Assembly (NCBI GenBank): GCA_964626265.1
Contig: CAZVCG010000002.1
Coordinates: 20,492-84,491, forward strand
Reading direction: 5' to 3'
DNA: 64,000 bases
Source of the DNA: CAZVCG01 sp964626265
GTDB taxonomy: Bacteria > Pseudomonadota > Alphaproteobacteria > UBA9219
The position numbers and the translations under genes are program-made. The notes under the pieces are model-generated. The model searched no databases and was not told where the DNA came from. It was given only the letters and a program-made list of their open reading frames with translations. Position 1 is the stretch's first letter. The number at the start of each line of letters is the position of its first letter. Shown here in pieces: positions 25,550 to 34,994 of this stretch.

Positions 25550-26816
25550 GTTGCCTTCCCTTGCTTCGTTCGAGGTAAGGCGACAATAAGCCGAGAACCA
25601 CGTTCAGGACACCCCGTTTTTGCTCGACGAACGAACGGGCCGCATCGGCCATCGCGAACACGTCGCGCGGCGCGCTCATTAATTGTTCTATCCTGACTGC
25701 CAGCTCGTTAGGGCTGTGAACCTGCACCGCGCCGCCATGCGCCAGCAAGTCTTCGGCCATGTCGGCGAAGTTCGTCATCATAGGTCCGAATAGCATGGCG
25801 CACCCTAGTTGCGCGGGCTCAACGGGATTATGGCCGCCCCACACGAACGATCCGCCGACGCAAGCCAACGGGACAAGGCGGTAAAACAGGCCCATTTCAC
25901 CCATCGTATCGGCAACATAGACCGCCGTCGTCCGTGCGATATTGCTATCCAATGATCGGCGAGCGCCGAGCAATCCACGTTTCACGGCTTTTTTCAGTAT
26001 CGCTTCGCCCCGCACGGGGTGACGCGGAACGATAATCGTCAGAACGTTAGGCCATATCGTTCTTAAATGCGCATGGACATCCAGCGCGATTTCATCTTCG
26101 CCCTCATGCGTGGAGGCCATTAGCCAGACAGGACGCGCGCCGATCTGGACACGGAGACGATCCAGCTCCTGCGCGTCGCACGGCAACGGCTCGGCCGCGT
26201 ATTTGAGATTGCCTGCGCACACGACGTTTTTAGCGCCAAGCGCCGTAAAACGCTCTTTTTCAGCTTCGGTCTGCGCGCAGATGAGATGAAACGCGGCCAG
26301 CATGGATTGCGCCCATTTCCTTAAGAACGACCAACGTTTGAACGACTTGGCCGACATCCGCCCATTAAGCAGAACGGCAGGGATGTTGCGTAACCGCAAA
26401 GCTTCAAGCGCGTTCGGCCACAGCTCGGATTCGACCCATAGAGCCAAATCTGGATGCCAATGATCAAGGAAGCGGGATACGTACGGCCAGCGGTCTACTG
26501 GCACATATTGATGGATGACGCTTCGCGGCAACCGCGCCGCCATCAGACCCGCAGACGTAACTGTGCCTGTGGTCACTAGCACCTGCCAGTCCTTGAAATA
26601 ACGGTCGAGCGCTTCCACAAGGCTCAGAACGGACACGGCCTCGCCCACGCTCACCGCATGGCACCAGACCAGTGGACCCGGAAGCCTTTCAAGCGAGGCG
26701 TGACCATAACGTTCAGATAAACGATTGGGGTCTTCCTTGCCCCTCAAGCGCCGCCAACGCAAATAAAGCGCGATTCCCGGCGCCCCCAGATCAGTCAATA
26801 CTCGGTATAAGCCCAT
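25536..26816 (-). CDS. waaA: 3-deoxy-D-manno-octulosonic acid transferase
   Basis: This 426-residue GT30 enzyme transfers Kdo to lipid IVA. Landmarks are HAVSVGEAVS near residue 53, LWVESELWPN near residue 125, and the C-terminal GGSFVWGGHNPVEPAQLG. A hydrophobic N-terminal segment (LGAPGIALYLRW) would hold it to the inner membrane. It is followed directly by lpxK. Confidence 0.95.
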   Translation of the reverse strand: MGLYRVLTDLGAPGIALYLRWRRLRGKEDPNRLSERYGHASLERLPGPLVWCHAVSVGEAVSVLSLVEALDRYFKDWQVLVTTGTVTSAGLMAARLPRSVIHQYVPVDRWPYVSRFLDHWHPDLALWVESELWPNALEALRLRNIPAVLLNGRMSAKSFKRWSFLRKWAQSMLAAFHLICAQTEAEKERFTALGAKNVVCAGNLKYAAEPLPCDAQELDRLRVQIGARPVWLMASTHEGEDEIALDVHAHLRTIWPNVLTIIVPRHPVRGEAILKKAVKRGLLGARRSLDSNIARTTAVYVADTMGEMGLFYRLVPLACVGGSFVWGGHNPVEPAQLGCAMLFGPMMTNFADMAEDLLAHGGAVQVHSPNELAVRIEQLMSAPRDVFAMADAARSFVEQKRGVLNVVLGLLSPYLERSKGRQHESA

Positions 26817-26865
26817 GCGCGAAACCTAAGCGACATGCCGCGAAGGCGCAAGATTAAGGAACTTC

Positions 26866-27543
26866 TTAGCCGTTATTGGGCGCAGTTTTCGCTGTATCCT
26901 GCAACCGCTGGCGCATCAGGTCCAACAGCCCGTCGATATTTCCGCCGCTGCGTTCGATCACGGAGGCATATTCTTGGCGCTGGGTAACGCTCATGCTAAC
27001 GCCTTCAACGACAACATCAATTATCCCCAACTTACCGTCCTTCTGGCGAAGGCGCCAATCGACTAGTGTCGGCGGAGAGCCGTCAGGATGCGTGATGTCG
27101 CTGTTCACGATGAAATCCCGATCGCCCTCAGGGCGCACGGCCCGGACGCGAAAACCTTCACCTGTATAGAAGGCAAAACGGTCAGAGTACGATTTGACCA
27201 CCAGTTCCTCAAAAAGGGTCATATATTCTTTTTGCTGTTCGGGGGTCGCAATCTGCCAATTTCGGCCTATGACGAACCGGCCGATCGTATTGAGATCAAA
27301 AGACTCCCGGAGCATCTGACGGAATTTGGCGTTACGCTGCGTAGCGTTAAGGCTCTTGTCCGCAAGGATCGCTATAGCCTTGTCGCCTAGACTCTGCACA
27401 AATTTGCCTTGTGGAGTGTTAAGAACAGAATCTTGGGAAGCCGCGCCCATAGACCCCCCTTGAGCCATGGCGGGGAGGGGTGCAATGCCCAGCAATAAGG
27501 CTATCAACCCGGCAAGAATAACGGGGCGGGACAAATTCTGCAT
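26866..27543 (-). CDS. mlaC: MlaC-like phospholipid-binding periplasmic protein
   Basis: This 225-residue protein has a signal peptide (LAGLIALLLGIAPLPAMAQG) and the Tol_Tol_Ttg2 domain: IGRFVIGRNWQIATPEQQKE, then DRDFIVNSDI, and WRLRQKDGKLGIIDVVVEG. MlaC shuttles phospholipids between the outer membrane and the inner-membrane MlaFEDB transporter. No other mla genes are in the window. It follows waaA and lies upstream of it on the strand, so an envelope-themed transcript is plausible. A hopanoid-linked relative is the main alternative. Confidence 0.85.
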   Translation of the reverse strand: MQNLSRPVILAGLIALLLGIAPLPAMAQGGSMGAASQDSVLNTPQGKFVQSLGDKAIAILADKSLNATQRNAKFRQMLRESFDLNTIGRFVIGRNWQIATPEQQKEYMTLFEELVVKSYSDRFAFYTGEGFRVRAVRPEGDRDFIVNSDITHPDGSPPTLVDWRLRQKDGKLGIIDVVVEGVSMSVTQRQEYASVIERSGGNIDGLLDLMRQRLQDTAKTAPNNG

Positions 27544-27846
27544 TCACAATCTCCATGGCGCAAGCAAGCACACGGCTTTAGGCGGGAATCAACCGATTCA
27601 CCGCTAACTTATAACGTTTGATCAAGACAAAACAAAGACAGTTTAAGCCTAATTCCGTCCTTACAAGACGGCATTCCCCCTCTAAATCGAGAACTGTGGC
27701 TTTTAGGAACTACCAAAGTAAAAATGTGGATGACATAAAATAATGCGCGTATGTTTGCCTTTTTTTTGCCATGCTGTGTTTACAGGCTTCTCTGACCAAC
27801 AGGTCTTAGGGCCAAGGGTACATCATTCCAAGAAAGGTTTACAGAC
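27544..27846. other. Gene-free divergent region between mlaC and the Lys-rich peptide gene
   Basis: These 303 bases separate two divergent genes and should hold both promoters. The stretch is A+T richer than the flanks, with several A and T runs. AGAAAGG near the right end is the ribosome binding site for the gene at 27847. I see no clear -35/-10 pair and no RNA gene. Confidence 0.5.
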
Positions 27847-28062
27847 ATGCAATCAATGAAAACACTGGCAATCGCTGCCGTGATTGTCACCATGGTTACC
27901 GCTCCCGTGTTCGCGCAGGATGCGGTTGAACCGGCGACCGACGCCGCCTCAACAGCTTCCGCAGTTGAATCGGATACGCCCGCGCCAGCCAAAATCAAAA
28001 AGCACAAGAAAATCAAAAAACACAAAAAGACGCACAGCAAGAAGGGCGCAAGCGCTCAATAA
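27847..28062 (+). CDS. Small exported Lys/His-rich peptide
   Basis: This 71-residue protein has a clear signal peptide (MKTLAIAAVIVTMVTAPVFA, cut before QDA). The mature part is an acidic/Ala-rich linker followed by a strongly basic tail with the repeated unit IKKHKK (KIKKHKKIKKHKKTHSKK). It looks like a small periplasmic or surface peptide that could bind anionic polymers, nucleic acid or metal; that is inference from composition. AGAAAGG lies about ten bases before the ATG, and a strong terminator follows the stop. Confidence 0.75.
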   Translation: MQSMKTLAIAAVIVTMVTAPVFAQDAVEPATDAASTASAVESDTPAPAKIKKHKKIKKHKKTHSKKGASAQ

Positions 28063-28080
28063 GCCGGTTTAATCTTCCTT

Positions 28081-28118
28081 GCCGCCATGATGGACTTCCG
28101 TTCCATGGCGGCTTTTTT
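28081..28118 (+). terminator. Rho-independent terminator after the Lys-rich peptide gene
   Basis: GCCGCCATG and CATGGCGGC form a nine-base-pair stem followed by six T. The folC stop codon on the other strand lies at the end of the T run, so this element marks the junction of two convergent genes. Confidence 0.9.
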
Positions 28119-29469
28119 ATGCGCTTTTACGTACGCCGTTCCGGAGCAAAATCTGACCGGCCAGATACAGGGATCCGCATATTAACAAGCGGCCTTTACC
28201 CGTATTCTCCGCAGAAAGTGTCTGAAGCGCTTCTTCGAGGTTTGATACCGCTTGCACGTTTGGAATGCCCGAGGAAGCAACCAGTTCCGCTAGACGAACC
28301 GCTTCAAGGCTTAGATTCTCGCCTTCTATGGGAACCGTAATCACCCTGTCGATATAAGGCGTCAAAGGAGACAAAAACTCTTGTGGATTCTTCGTCGACA
28401 GCATGCCGAGAATGACAAGAAGAGATCTTTGCTGAGCGCCGTCTTGCTGCCGCCATCGCTCGCATTGATCCGCAAGAACTTCTCCAGCGGAATCGTTGTG
28501 TCCGCCGTCAAGCCATAATTCCCAATCTTCAGGCAATTGATCGACTATGCGTCCTTTTGTCAAACGTTGCAGCCGGGCAGGCCACTCTACGCTGAGCATG
28601 GCTTGACGTTTGGCGTCATCGTTTATCTTAAAGGGCAAAGATTCCAGCGCGGCCATCGCCAAACCGGCGTTCTCCTGCTGATGCTTTCCCGCCAAAGCCG
28701 GAATCGGCAAAGCAAGCGACGCGGAGCCATGTATCAGGCGAAAATTGTTAGCGTTGACCGGCTCGATGCGCCAATCCCGTCCACCCATGACAAGAGGCGC
28801 ATGCAGGCTATCGGCTTTTTGCTGCAACGCCATTGCGGCCTCCGTCGAAGGCTGGAAAGCCGTGTAACAAGGCACATGCGCGCGCATGATCCCGGCTTTC
28901 TCGCGGGCGATTTGCGCCATCGTCGTGCCCAGATATTCACGGTGATCGTAGGACAGGCGCGTAATGACGGTCGCAACGGGATCTTGAATGACGTTCGTCG
29001 CGTCGAGCCTCCCGCCAAGCCCGACTTCCAGTATGCAGAGATCGGCAGGATGCCGCGCAAAAGCGACATAAGCCGCCGCCGTCGCCGCTTCAAAAAACGT
29101 GATCGCGCCGGGATCGGCCATACGCTCGCATTTGCCCAGAATCTCCACAAGCTCATCTTCGNNNNNNNNNNNNNNNNNNNNNNNNNNNNTGCGGATACGT
29201 TCATGAAACGAAACAAGATGGGGCGATGTATAAACGTGAACTTTGTAGCCGGCCGCTTCTGCAGCGGCGCGGATAAAGGCGCAAGTCGAGCCCTTGCCGT
29301 TCGTGCCCGCCACATGAACGACAGGCGGCAGTTTAAGGTGCGGCTCGCCCAAGCGCGTCAACAATACGCGATACGGCTTGCGCAGCGTAAGGTCGATGTC
29401 CTTCCCGTGCTTACGGCGAAATCGTTCGAGAATGTCCGATGATGTCTCAGTCAACGGCGAACCCGTCAC
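28117..29469 (-). CDS. folC: Bifunctional folylpolyglutamate/dihydrofolate synthase
   Basis: This protein of about 450 residues belongs to the Mur ligase-like FolC family. VHVAGTNGKGSTCAFIRAA (about 48-66) is the P-loop, YTSPHLVSFHERIR follows, and LEVGLGGRLDATNV lies near residue 146. A 28-N run removes about nine residues after HERIR, but the frame is kept on both sides. Its start overlaps the accD stop by four bases; accD-folC is a conserved alphaproteobacterial pair. Confidence 0.94.
   Translation of the reverse strand: MTGSPLTETSSDILERFRRKHGKDIDLTLRKPYRVLLTRLGEPHLKLPPVVHVAGTNGKGSTCAFIRAAAEAAGYKVHVYTSPHLVSFHERIRXXXXXXXXXXEDELVEILGKCERMADPGAITFFEAATAAAYVAFARHPADLCILEVGLGGRLDATNVIQDPVATVITRLSYDHREYLGTTMAQIAREKAGIMRAHVPCYTAFQPSTEAAMALQQKADSLHAPLVMGGRDWRIEPVNANNFRLIHGSASLALPIPALAGKHQQENAGLAMAALESLPFKINDDAKRQAMLSVEWPARLQRLTKGRIVDQLPEDWELWLDGGHNDSAGEVLADQCERWRQQDGAQQRSLLVILGMLSTKNPQEFLSPLTPYIDRVITVPIEGENLSLEAVRLAELVASSGIPNVQAVSNLEEALQTLSAENTGKGRLLICGSLYLAGQILLRNGVRKSA
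29162..29189. other. Assembly gap of 28 N inside folC
   Basis: The frame on both sides belongs to folC and stays open through the gap, so its length is consistent with the true sequence, unlike the gaps at 19074 and 57457. Confidence 0.98.
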
Positions 29470-30383
29470 TTGCGCTTTTGCGCCACTGCGCCGTGCGGAA
29501 CAGGCCCCGCCAGTGTACCGCCCTTATGAACAGGAGTCTTGCGGAGCAACCCGATCACGCGGATGAGCGTATCGCGCAGTTCCCTGCGGGTGACGACGAT
29601 GTCCACCATGCCATGATCGCGCAAATATTCCGAACGCTGGAATCCCGGCGGCAGCGTTTCCCGGATCGTATTTTCTATCACGCGTGCGCCGGCAAAGCCG
29701 ATCAGCGCGCCTTTTTCGGCGATGTGAATGTCGCCCACCATGGCGAACGACGCCGTCACTCCGCCCGTCGTCGGGTCGGTGAAGACGACGATATAGGGCA
29801 AACCCGCGGCTTTGACTTCCTTCGCGGCAATGATCGTGCGCGGCATTTGCATGAGCGAGAGCATCCCCTCCTGCATCCGCGCGCCGCCTGAAGCCGGAAC
29901 GACGATGAGCGGAGCTTTCTTTTCGACGGCGCGACGCGCGGCAGTCACAAGTCCTTCGCCAACGGCCATGCCCATCGAGCCGCCCATAAAGGCGAAATCG
30001 AACACGGCAACGACTGTATGCTGACCCCCCATCGAACCTTCCGCCACGACGATGGCGTCGTTCTGGCCAGTTTTGTTTTGGGCCTCTTTCAAGCGGTCGG
30101 CGTAACGCTTCTGGTCGCGGAACTTGAGAGGATCGGTCGCGACTTTTGGAACGTCGATGTTCGTGTAAGCCCCATCATCAAACAACATCTCAAGCCGCTT
30201 AACGGGCCCAAGTTTAAGGTGAAAACCGCAATGACGGCAGACGTTCATCTGCTCTTCAAGCTCGCGCTTGAACAGCATGGCGCTGCAGCCGGGACATTTC
30301 TCCCAGAGGTTGTCCGGAATTTCCTTTTGCCGCCCCACCAAGGCCCGGATTTTGGGACGGACGAAATTTGTAAGCCAGTTCAT
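29466..30383 (-). CDS. accD: Acetyl-CoA carboxylase carboxyltransferase beta subunit
   Basis: This 305-residue protein has the AccD zinc ribbon (CPGCSAMLFKRELEEQMNVC, then CGFH) at about residues 29-51 and the carboxyltransferase core (GGARMQEGMLSLMQM, PTTGGVTASFAM). With AccA it transfers carboxyl from biotin to acetyl-CoA, the first step of fatty acid synthesis. In many Alphaproteobacteria trpA lies upstream; here a dispersed repeat and an unrelated gene do, which points to rearrangement. Confidence 0.97.
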   Translation of the reverse strand: MNWLTNFVRPKIRALVGRQKEIPDNLWEKCPGCSAMLFKRELEEQMNVCRHCGFHLKLGPVKRLEMLFDDGAYTNIDVPKVATDPLKFRDQKRYADRLKEAQNKTGQNDAIVVAEGSMGGQHTVVAVFDFAFMGGSMGMAVGEGLVTAARRAVEKKAPLIVVPASGGARMQEGMLSLMQMPRTIIAAKEVKAAGLPYIVVFTDPTTGGVTASFAMVGDIHIAEKGALIGFAGARVIENTIRETLPPGFQRSEYLRDHGMVDIVVTRRELRDTLIRVIGLLRKTPVHKGGTLAGPVPHGAVAQKRK

Positions 30384-30466
30384 GCGCGCATCGTAGGAGG
30401 GGAACGGGGAATAAACAAGGGGGGAGTGTGAAAGAAAAATATAGTTAAGCGCCGTACTAACCCATT

Positions 30467-30609
30467 GTCATTCCCGCGAAAGCGGGAATCTAGCGGCCCG
30501 CGTCTGCGGGCCAAATAAGTTAAATGGATAATGCGAAAGCATTTGGTTTCTATGATACCTCACATGCTCGCTATCGCTCGCGCTGGATCCCCGCTTTCGC
30601 GGGGATGAC
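30467..30609. repeat. Intergenic copy of the GTCATTCCCGCG repeat
   Basis: The element begins GTCATTCCCGCGAAAGCGGG and ends CCCGCTTTCGCGGGGATGAC, so the ends are inverted copies. An inner GGCCCGCGTCTGCGGGCC hairpin follows the left end. The centre, with a GTTAAAT stretch and GCTCGCGCTGGAT, matches the copy at 35805-35949 and is absent from the shorter amgK copy. It lies between accD and the small membrane protein gene. Confidence 0.9.
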
Positions 30610-30621
30610 GCCTATGGATTG

Positions 30622-31074
30622 TTATTCCCTAGTCGCTTTCAAAATCAACGTCTTCGGCCCAGCAACAAAGAAGGCGGGTTTTTCGTCGATGGTAAAACAG
30701 CTTTTCATTGTTTTCAGTTTTTCCGGATTGCCCAAACCGTCGAACTCAACCTGCCGCGTATACTTTTTGATCGAGACTATGGTTTTAGTCTTGATGAACA
30801 CGAGACCCCATAAGCCGTCATCCTGAAACTGGTTGCACGTAGTAGGGTCCAGTTCTTTTTGCCCCAGACTGCAATAAGGCCCAACAAGACAAACTTTATT
30901 CCATCCCGCTTCGATTTCTGTGGCTTCGACCTTTCCTTTCTTAGCAGCTTGGTCATAGAGCGATTGGACATCCATGTACGGCTTCGCGGGCATAAGGAAA
31001 GATATGACCACGGCGATTACGGCCAGCGCCAATAGTATATTAGAAGCGCGGTTGATGAATTTTGATCCGGTCAT
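30622..31074 (-). CDS. Hypothetical membrane-anchored protein
   Basis: This 150-residue protein has one N-terminal membrane helix (ILLALAVIAVVISFLMP, about 14-30) and a periplasmic domain with five Cys residues (VCLVGPYCSLGQKELDPTTC, later KSCF), suggesting disulfides. The family is not recognised. It begins three bases after the xseA stop, so it is probably co-transcribed with xseA, although a functional link is not evident. Confidence 0.7.
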   Translation of the reverse strand: MTGSKFINRASNILLALAVIAVVISFLMPAKPYMDVQSLYDQAAKKGKVEATEIEAGWNKVCLVGPYCSLGQKELDPTTCNQFQDDGLWGLVFIKTKTIVSIKKYTRQVEFDGLGNPEKLKTMKSCFTIDEKPAFFVAGPKTLILKATRE

Positions 31075-31077
31075 CGT

Positions 31078-32484
31078 TTATTTTCCTTCATCATTAATCG
31101 TCGCGCCGCGCGAACCGTCTTGAAGCTCGATCCGCACCTTGTCGCCCGTTTTTAACAATGCCGCGCGGGTGACGAGATGGCCGCTTGCGTCATAGACAAG
31201 GCCATACCCGCGACCCAACACTGCGCGCGGCGAAAGAGCCTCAAGCATGGAGGTAAGACGTTCCAGTTTCTTTTCAGTCTGATACAACCGTTCGCGGCTC
31301 ATCGTTTGAAGACGGTGCGTTTGGTGTTGAAGCCGTTGCATGGCGAGGGCAAGCAAATCGCGCGGATGACGCAGTTTGCCCGAAGCTTCAGCCAGGCGGC
31401 TGCGGGCGCGGCTTAACAGATTTTGCCCTGCCAGCGTCAAACGTTCCGCACGTTCATCAAGACGCTGCGCCAACGGTTCAATCGCCCGCGCCGGATCGCC
31501 GAGCGCGCGATTGACGAGTTCAAGCCTGTCCTTGCGTTCGCGCACAAAGCGCAACAAAGCCGCATCAAGCCGCAAGCCGTCATCTTTCACCTGCAGCAAC
31601 AGGTTCTCGCGTACCGGCACGGCCATCTCGGCTGCTGCCGTCGGCGTCGGGGCGCGTACATCGGCGGCATAATCAATGAGCGTGGTATCCGTTTCATGGC
31701 CCACTGCGGAGATTAAGGGAATGAAGCTTTCCGCAGCGGCGCGCACGACGATCTCTTCGTTGAACGACATCAAGTCTTCGAGCGAACCGCCGCCGCGCGC
31801 CACGATCAAAACGTCTGGGCGGGGGATTGCGCCGCCTTCCGGCAACGCGTTAAAGCCGCGAATGGCCGCGGCGATTTTCTCGGCAGCCCCCTCCCCCTGC
31901 ACGGGAACGGGCCACACGATCACGCGGCGGGGGAAACGGTCTTCCAAGCGGTGCAGGATGTCGCGGATCACCGCGCCAGTCGGCGAGGTCACGACGCCGA
32001 TCACGTCGGGCAGATAGGGCAACAGTTGTTTACGCGCAGGATCGAATAGCCCTTCGGCCTGCAGTTTCTTGCGGCGGTCTTCCAGCAGTTTCAAAAGCGC
32101 GCCCACGCCCGCCAGAGACATCGCCTCAATCACAAGCTGATATTTCGACTGGCCGGGATACGTCGTCAGGCGGCCTGTGCAGACAACTTCCATCCCCGTT
32201 TCGGGGCGCAGGCCAAGCTTGCTCACCTGCCCGCGCCAGCAAACGGCGGCCAGAACCGCAGTTCCGTCTTTCAGGCTCAGGTAAAGATGGCCGCTGGAGT
32301 GCAGCTTGCACTCGCCGATCTCGCCGCGCACCCGCACGAGGCCATAAGTCTCTTCGATGGTCTTTTTAACCTTTTGCGCCAGCTCGCTGACCGTATATTC
32401 GGGCAGGTTGCTGCCCGGACGGGGGGAATCCAGCATACTTGGCTGCGAATCGTCTTTCGGGGGTTGCGAAGGTTTGCGCGGCAT
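31078..32484 (-). CDS. xseA: Exodeoxyribonuclease VII large subunit
   Basis: This 468-residue protein has the N-terminal OB fold (TVSELAQKVKKTIEETYGLV, VRGEIGECKLHSSGHLYLSL) and the catalytic core (GVVTSPTGAVIRDILHRLEDRFP, read in two parts, and ARGGGSLEDLMSFNEE, SAVGHETDTTLIDYAAD). The long C-terminal helical region matches XseA. It degrades single-stranded DNA together with XseB, which is not in the window. It is divergent from the lipoprotein-purD pair. Confidence 0.96.
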   Translation of the reverse strand: MPRKPSQPPKDDSQPSMLDSPRPGSNLPEYTVSELAQKVKKTIEETYGLVRVRGEIGECKLHSSGHLYLSLKDGTAVLAAVCWRGQVSKLGLRPETGMEVVCTGRLTTYPGQSKYQLVIEAMSLAGVGALLKLLEDRRKKLQAEGLFDPARKQLLPYLPDVIGVVTSPTGAVIRDILHRLEDRFPRRVIVWPVPVQGEGAAEKIAAAIRGFNALPEGGAIPRPDVLIVARGGGSLEDLMSFNEEIVVRAAAESFIPLISAVGHETDTTLIDYAADVRAPTPTAAAEMAVPVRENLLLQVKDDGLRLDAALLRFVRERKDRLELVNRALGDPARAIEPLAQRLDERAERLTLAGQNLLSRARSRLAEASGKLRHPRDLLALAMQRLQHQTHRLQTMSRERLYQTEKKLERLTSMLEALSPRAVLGRGYGLVYDASGHLVTRAALLKTGDKVRIELQDGSRGATINDEGK

Positions 32485-32552
32485 GGTGAAATCCTAGCGC
32501 ACGTGTATTGTCTGCGAAAGCAGGAACTTAACGGCCCAATTTGGAGCTTTAT

Positions 32553-33116
32553 TTGAAACGTTTTGCACTCTTGATTTCCGCCCTGCTCCTCGCCTCCTGC
32601 ATCATGGTGGAGGATTTCGGCGCGTATTGGAATAAAGGCGTGATCGACCCGACCCTCGCCGGACATTGGGAGGTCGTTCCCGACCCCGGTTACCCCGACG
32701 ATATGGTGCGATACACCTTTGTCAAAAAAGGCAACGAATACGAAGTCCATGAGCAGGAAGACAAAAAGAAGGGCGTCATACATCACGTCAAGTCGCTGGA
32801 TGTCGGGCCTTACCGCTTTTTCATGACGAAAAGCAGCGACGGGCTTTCCCTTCTGCGCTATGAAGCCAATGAAACCACGCTGACGGTTTATTATCCAAAG
32901 GCCGAGCCGATGTGGAAATTTATCAAGGAGCGTTTTCCGCCGTCGCCCAACCTGATCATGGAGAACGACGAAATATTGGGGCCAATGACGAAAGTCAAGA
33001 CGCTCAATGACGACATCGTCAAAATCTTCGCCTCCGTTCCCAAGAACGACGATTATTGGGTATGGAAGGCGACGCTCACGAAAACGCAGCCAAAGAAATC
33101 CTCTAAGAGCCATTAA
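32553..33116 (+). CDS. Hypothetical lipoprotein
   Basis: This protein of about 187 residues starts with a lipoprotein signal ([16 protein letters not shown]) whose Cys would be lipidated. The start is TTG 32553, six bases after GGAG; another TTG at 32541 lies upstream in frame. The mature protein is mixed beta with Tyr, Lys and Trp ([20 protein letters not shown]) and has no family I can name. It is followed by purD after 11 bases and may share a transcript with it. Confidence 0.75.
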   Translation: MKRFALLISALLLASCIMVEDFGAYWNKGVIDPTLAGHWEVVPDPGYPDDMVRYTFVKKGNEYEVHEQEDKKKGVIHHVKSLDVGPYRFFMTKSSDGLSLLRYEANETTLTVYYPKAEPMWKFIKERFPPSPNLIMENDEILGPMTKVKTLNDDIVKIFASVPKNDDYWVWKATLTKTQPKKSSKSH

Positions 33117-33127
33117 GGGAGGCAACC

Positions 33128-34414
33128 ATGAACATTCTCGTCGTCGGATCCGGAGCGCGGGAGCACGCTCTGTGTTGGTCGTTCCACAAATCGCCGCTGT
33201 GCCAAAAGCTGTATTGTGCCCCGGGCAACGCAGGCATCACCGAGTTCGCCGAATGCCTGCCCATCGCCGCCGACAAGGTGGACGACATGGTCGCGGCTTG
33301 CAAACAACTTAAAGTCGATTTCGTCATGATCGGGCCGGAAGTGCCGCTGGTGCTGGGCCTCGCCGACAAGCTCCGCGCAGAAAACATTTTGTGCTTTGGC
33401 CCTTCGGCCGCTGCCGCGCAGCTCGAAGGCTCCAAGGGCTTCTTGAAAGACATGTGCGCGCGGGCGAACATCCCCACCGCCGCGTACAAGCGTTTCAACA
33501 ACGCCGACGCCGCCAAGGCCTATGTGAAGGAGCAAGGCGCGCCCATCGTCATCAAGGCTGACGGCCTCGCGGCAGGCAAAGGCGTGACGGTCGCGCAGAC
33601 GGTCGAGGAAGCCCTGAAAGCCATCGACGACGCCATGATCAACAAGGTGTTCGGCGACAGCGGCAACGAAGTCGTCGTCGAGGAATGCATGGTCGGCGAA
33701 GAAGCCAGCTTTTTCGCGTTGTGCGACGGCACGAACGCTATCCCATTCACGACGGCGCAAGATCACAAGCCCGTTTACGATGGCGACAAAGGCCCGAACA
33801 CGGGCGGCATGGGCGCGTATTCGCCCGCGCCCGTCGTCGACCAGAACATCCACGACCGCGTGATGAAGGAAATCATCATGCCGACGATGAAGGAGATGAA
33901 AGCCTCTGGCACACCGTTCACGGGCGTGCTCTACGCAGGCCTGATGATCACCAAGGAAGGGCCGAAGCTGATCGAATACAACGTGCGCTTTGGCGATCCG
34001 GAAACGCAGTGCATGTTGCCGCGCGTGAAATCGGATTTACTCAAAACGCTTGTCGCCGCCGCCAAGGGCGATTTGTCCTCCGCGCCGCTGGAATGGCACG
34101 ATAACGCGTGCCTGTGCGTCGTTATGGCGGCCGAAGGCTATCCGGGCACATACAAGAAAGGCTCTGTCATCAAGGGGCTGGATCAAGCAGCAAACGTCGA
34201 CGATTGCATCGTCTTTCACGCGGGCACGGCCATGAACGAAAAAGGCGAGATCACCGCCAACGGCGGGCGCGTACTGGGCGTTACCGGCTGGGCCGCGACG
34301 ATCAGCGCGGCCAAAGACAAAGCCTATGAAGCCGTCGACATGATCGATTGGGATGAGGGTTTCTGCCGCCGCGACATCGGCTGGCGCGCGGTGGAACGGG
34401 AAAAAGCGGCGTAG
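33128..34414 (+). CDS. purD: Phosphoribosylamine-glycine ligase
   Basis: This 428-residue ATP-grasp enzyme makes glycinamide ribonucleotide in purine synthesis. Signatures are [19 protein letters not shown] at the start, [17 protein letters not shown] near residue 140, and [17 protein letters not shown] near residue 283. GGGAGG lies seven bases before the ATG. The xseA-purD divergent arrangement is common in Alphaproteobacteria. Confidence 0.97.
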   Translation: MNILVVGSGAREHALCWSFHKSPLCQKLYCAPGNAGITEFAECLPIAADKVDDMVAACKQLKVDFVMIGPEVPLVLGLADKLRAENILCFGPSAAAAQLEGSKGFLKDMCARANIPTAAYKRFNNADAAKAYVKEQGAPIVIKADGLAAGKGVTVAQTVEEALKAIDDAMINKVFGDSGNEVVVEECMVGEEASFFALCDGTNAIPFTTAQDHKPVYDGDKGPNTGGMGAYSPAPVVDQNIHDRVMKEIIMPTMKEMKASGTPFTGVLYAGLMITKEGPKLIEYNVRFGDPETQCMLPRVKSDLLKTLVAAAKGDLSSAPLEWHDNACLCVVMAAEGYPGTYKKGSVIKGLDQAANVDDCIVFHAGTAMNEKGEITANGGRVLGVTGWAATISAAKDKAYEAVDMIDWDEGFCRRDIGWRAVEREKAA

Positions 34415-34429
34415 CACATTGTAATGGTA

Positions 34430-34454
34430 NNNNNNNNNNNNNNNNNNNNNNNNN
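34430..34454. other. Assembly gap of 25 N between purD and tadA
   Basis: The gap is intergenic. Its left flank ends GTAATGGTA and its right side is soon followed by the AGCGCGGGG hairpin, so the missing part probably lies within or next to a GGTAGCG-family repeat, a typical place for an assembler to stop. Confidence 0.95.
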
Positions 34455-34477
34455 TTTGACGTAAGGAAGAATTTCGA

Positions 34478-34508
34478 AAGCGCGGGGATGGAACCCCGCG
34501 CTACCGTT
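34478..34508. repeat. Intergenic hairpin of the GGTAGCG family
   Basis: AGCGCGGGG-ATGGAA-CCCCGCGCT followed by ACCG forms a nine-base-pair hairpin and matches in sequence the left half of the addB element at 3021-3087 on the opposite strand. It lies just downstream of tadA, next to the N gap. Confidence 0.85.
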
Positions 34509-34514
34509 ATTGTT

Positions 34515-34964
34515 TCACCTCTTCCCCTCAAAAAACGCCTTCAACAACGCGGCACAGCGTTTTTCCTCAACCCCGCCGATAACCTCGGGCGCGTGGTGGC
34601 AGGTTGGCTGCGCGAAAAAGCGCGGGCCATGGTCGATGGCGCCGCCTTTGGGATCGTACGCGCCGAAGATCACTTTCCGCAAACGCGCGAAACTGATAGC
34701 CGCCGCGCACATCGCGCACGGCTCCAGCGTCACGTAAAGATCGCAATCGTGAAGGCGCGGCTCGCCGCGTTGCTGGGTTGCTTCCTTGATGACCAGCATT
34801 TCGGCGTGCGCGGTGGGGTCGTTCAGTTCCTCGGTGCGGTTGCCGGCTTGGGCCATGATAAAGCCGCTTTTGTTAACCAACACCGCGCCCACAGGCACTT
34901 CGCCACGCGCTGCGGCGGCCTCGGCTTCTTGCAGCGCCATAGCCATAAAATCAGTCATAGGCAA
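34515..34964 (-). CDS. tadA: tRNA-specific adenosine deaminase
   Basis: This 149-residue deaminase converts A34 to inosine in tRNA-Arg(ACG). The zinc site is complete: HAEMLVIKEA (His and catalytic Glu, about 53-62) and EPCAMCAAAI (two Cys, about 82-91). Its start lies 30 bases from the divergent rluB start, so the promoters of both genes must fit in a very short region or overlap. Confidence 0.95.
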   Translation of the reverse strand: MPMTDFMAMALQEAEAAAARGEVPVGAVLVNKSGFIMAQAGNRTEELNDPTAHAEMLVIKEATQQRGEPRLHDCDLYVTLEPCAMCAAAISFARLRKVIFGAYDPKGGAIDHGPRFFAQPTCHHAPEVIGGVEEKRCAALLKAFFEGKR

Positions 34965-34994
34965 AACCCTCTTCCTCCCCTACATTCCCCCACC

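Noticed and set aside
32277..33125. Minus-strand frame of 282 codons overlapping xseA and the lipoprotein gene
   Set aside because: It runs antisense to the lipoprotein gene and out of frame through the start of xseA, whose N-terminal OB fold is clear in the other frame.
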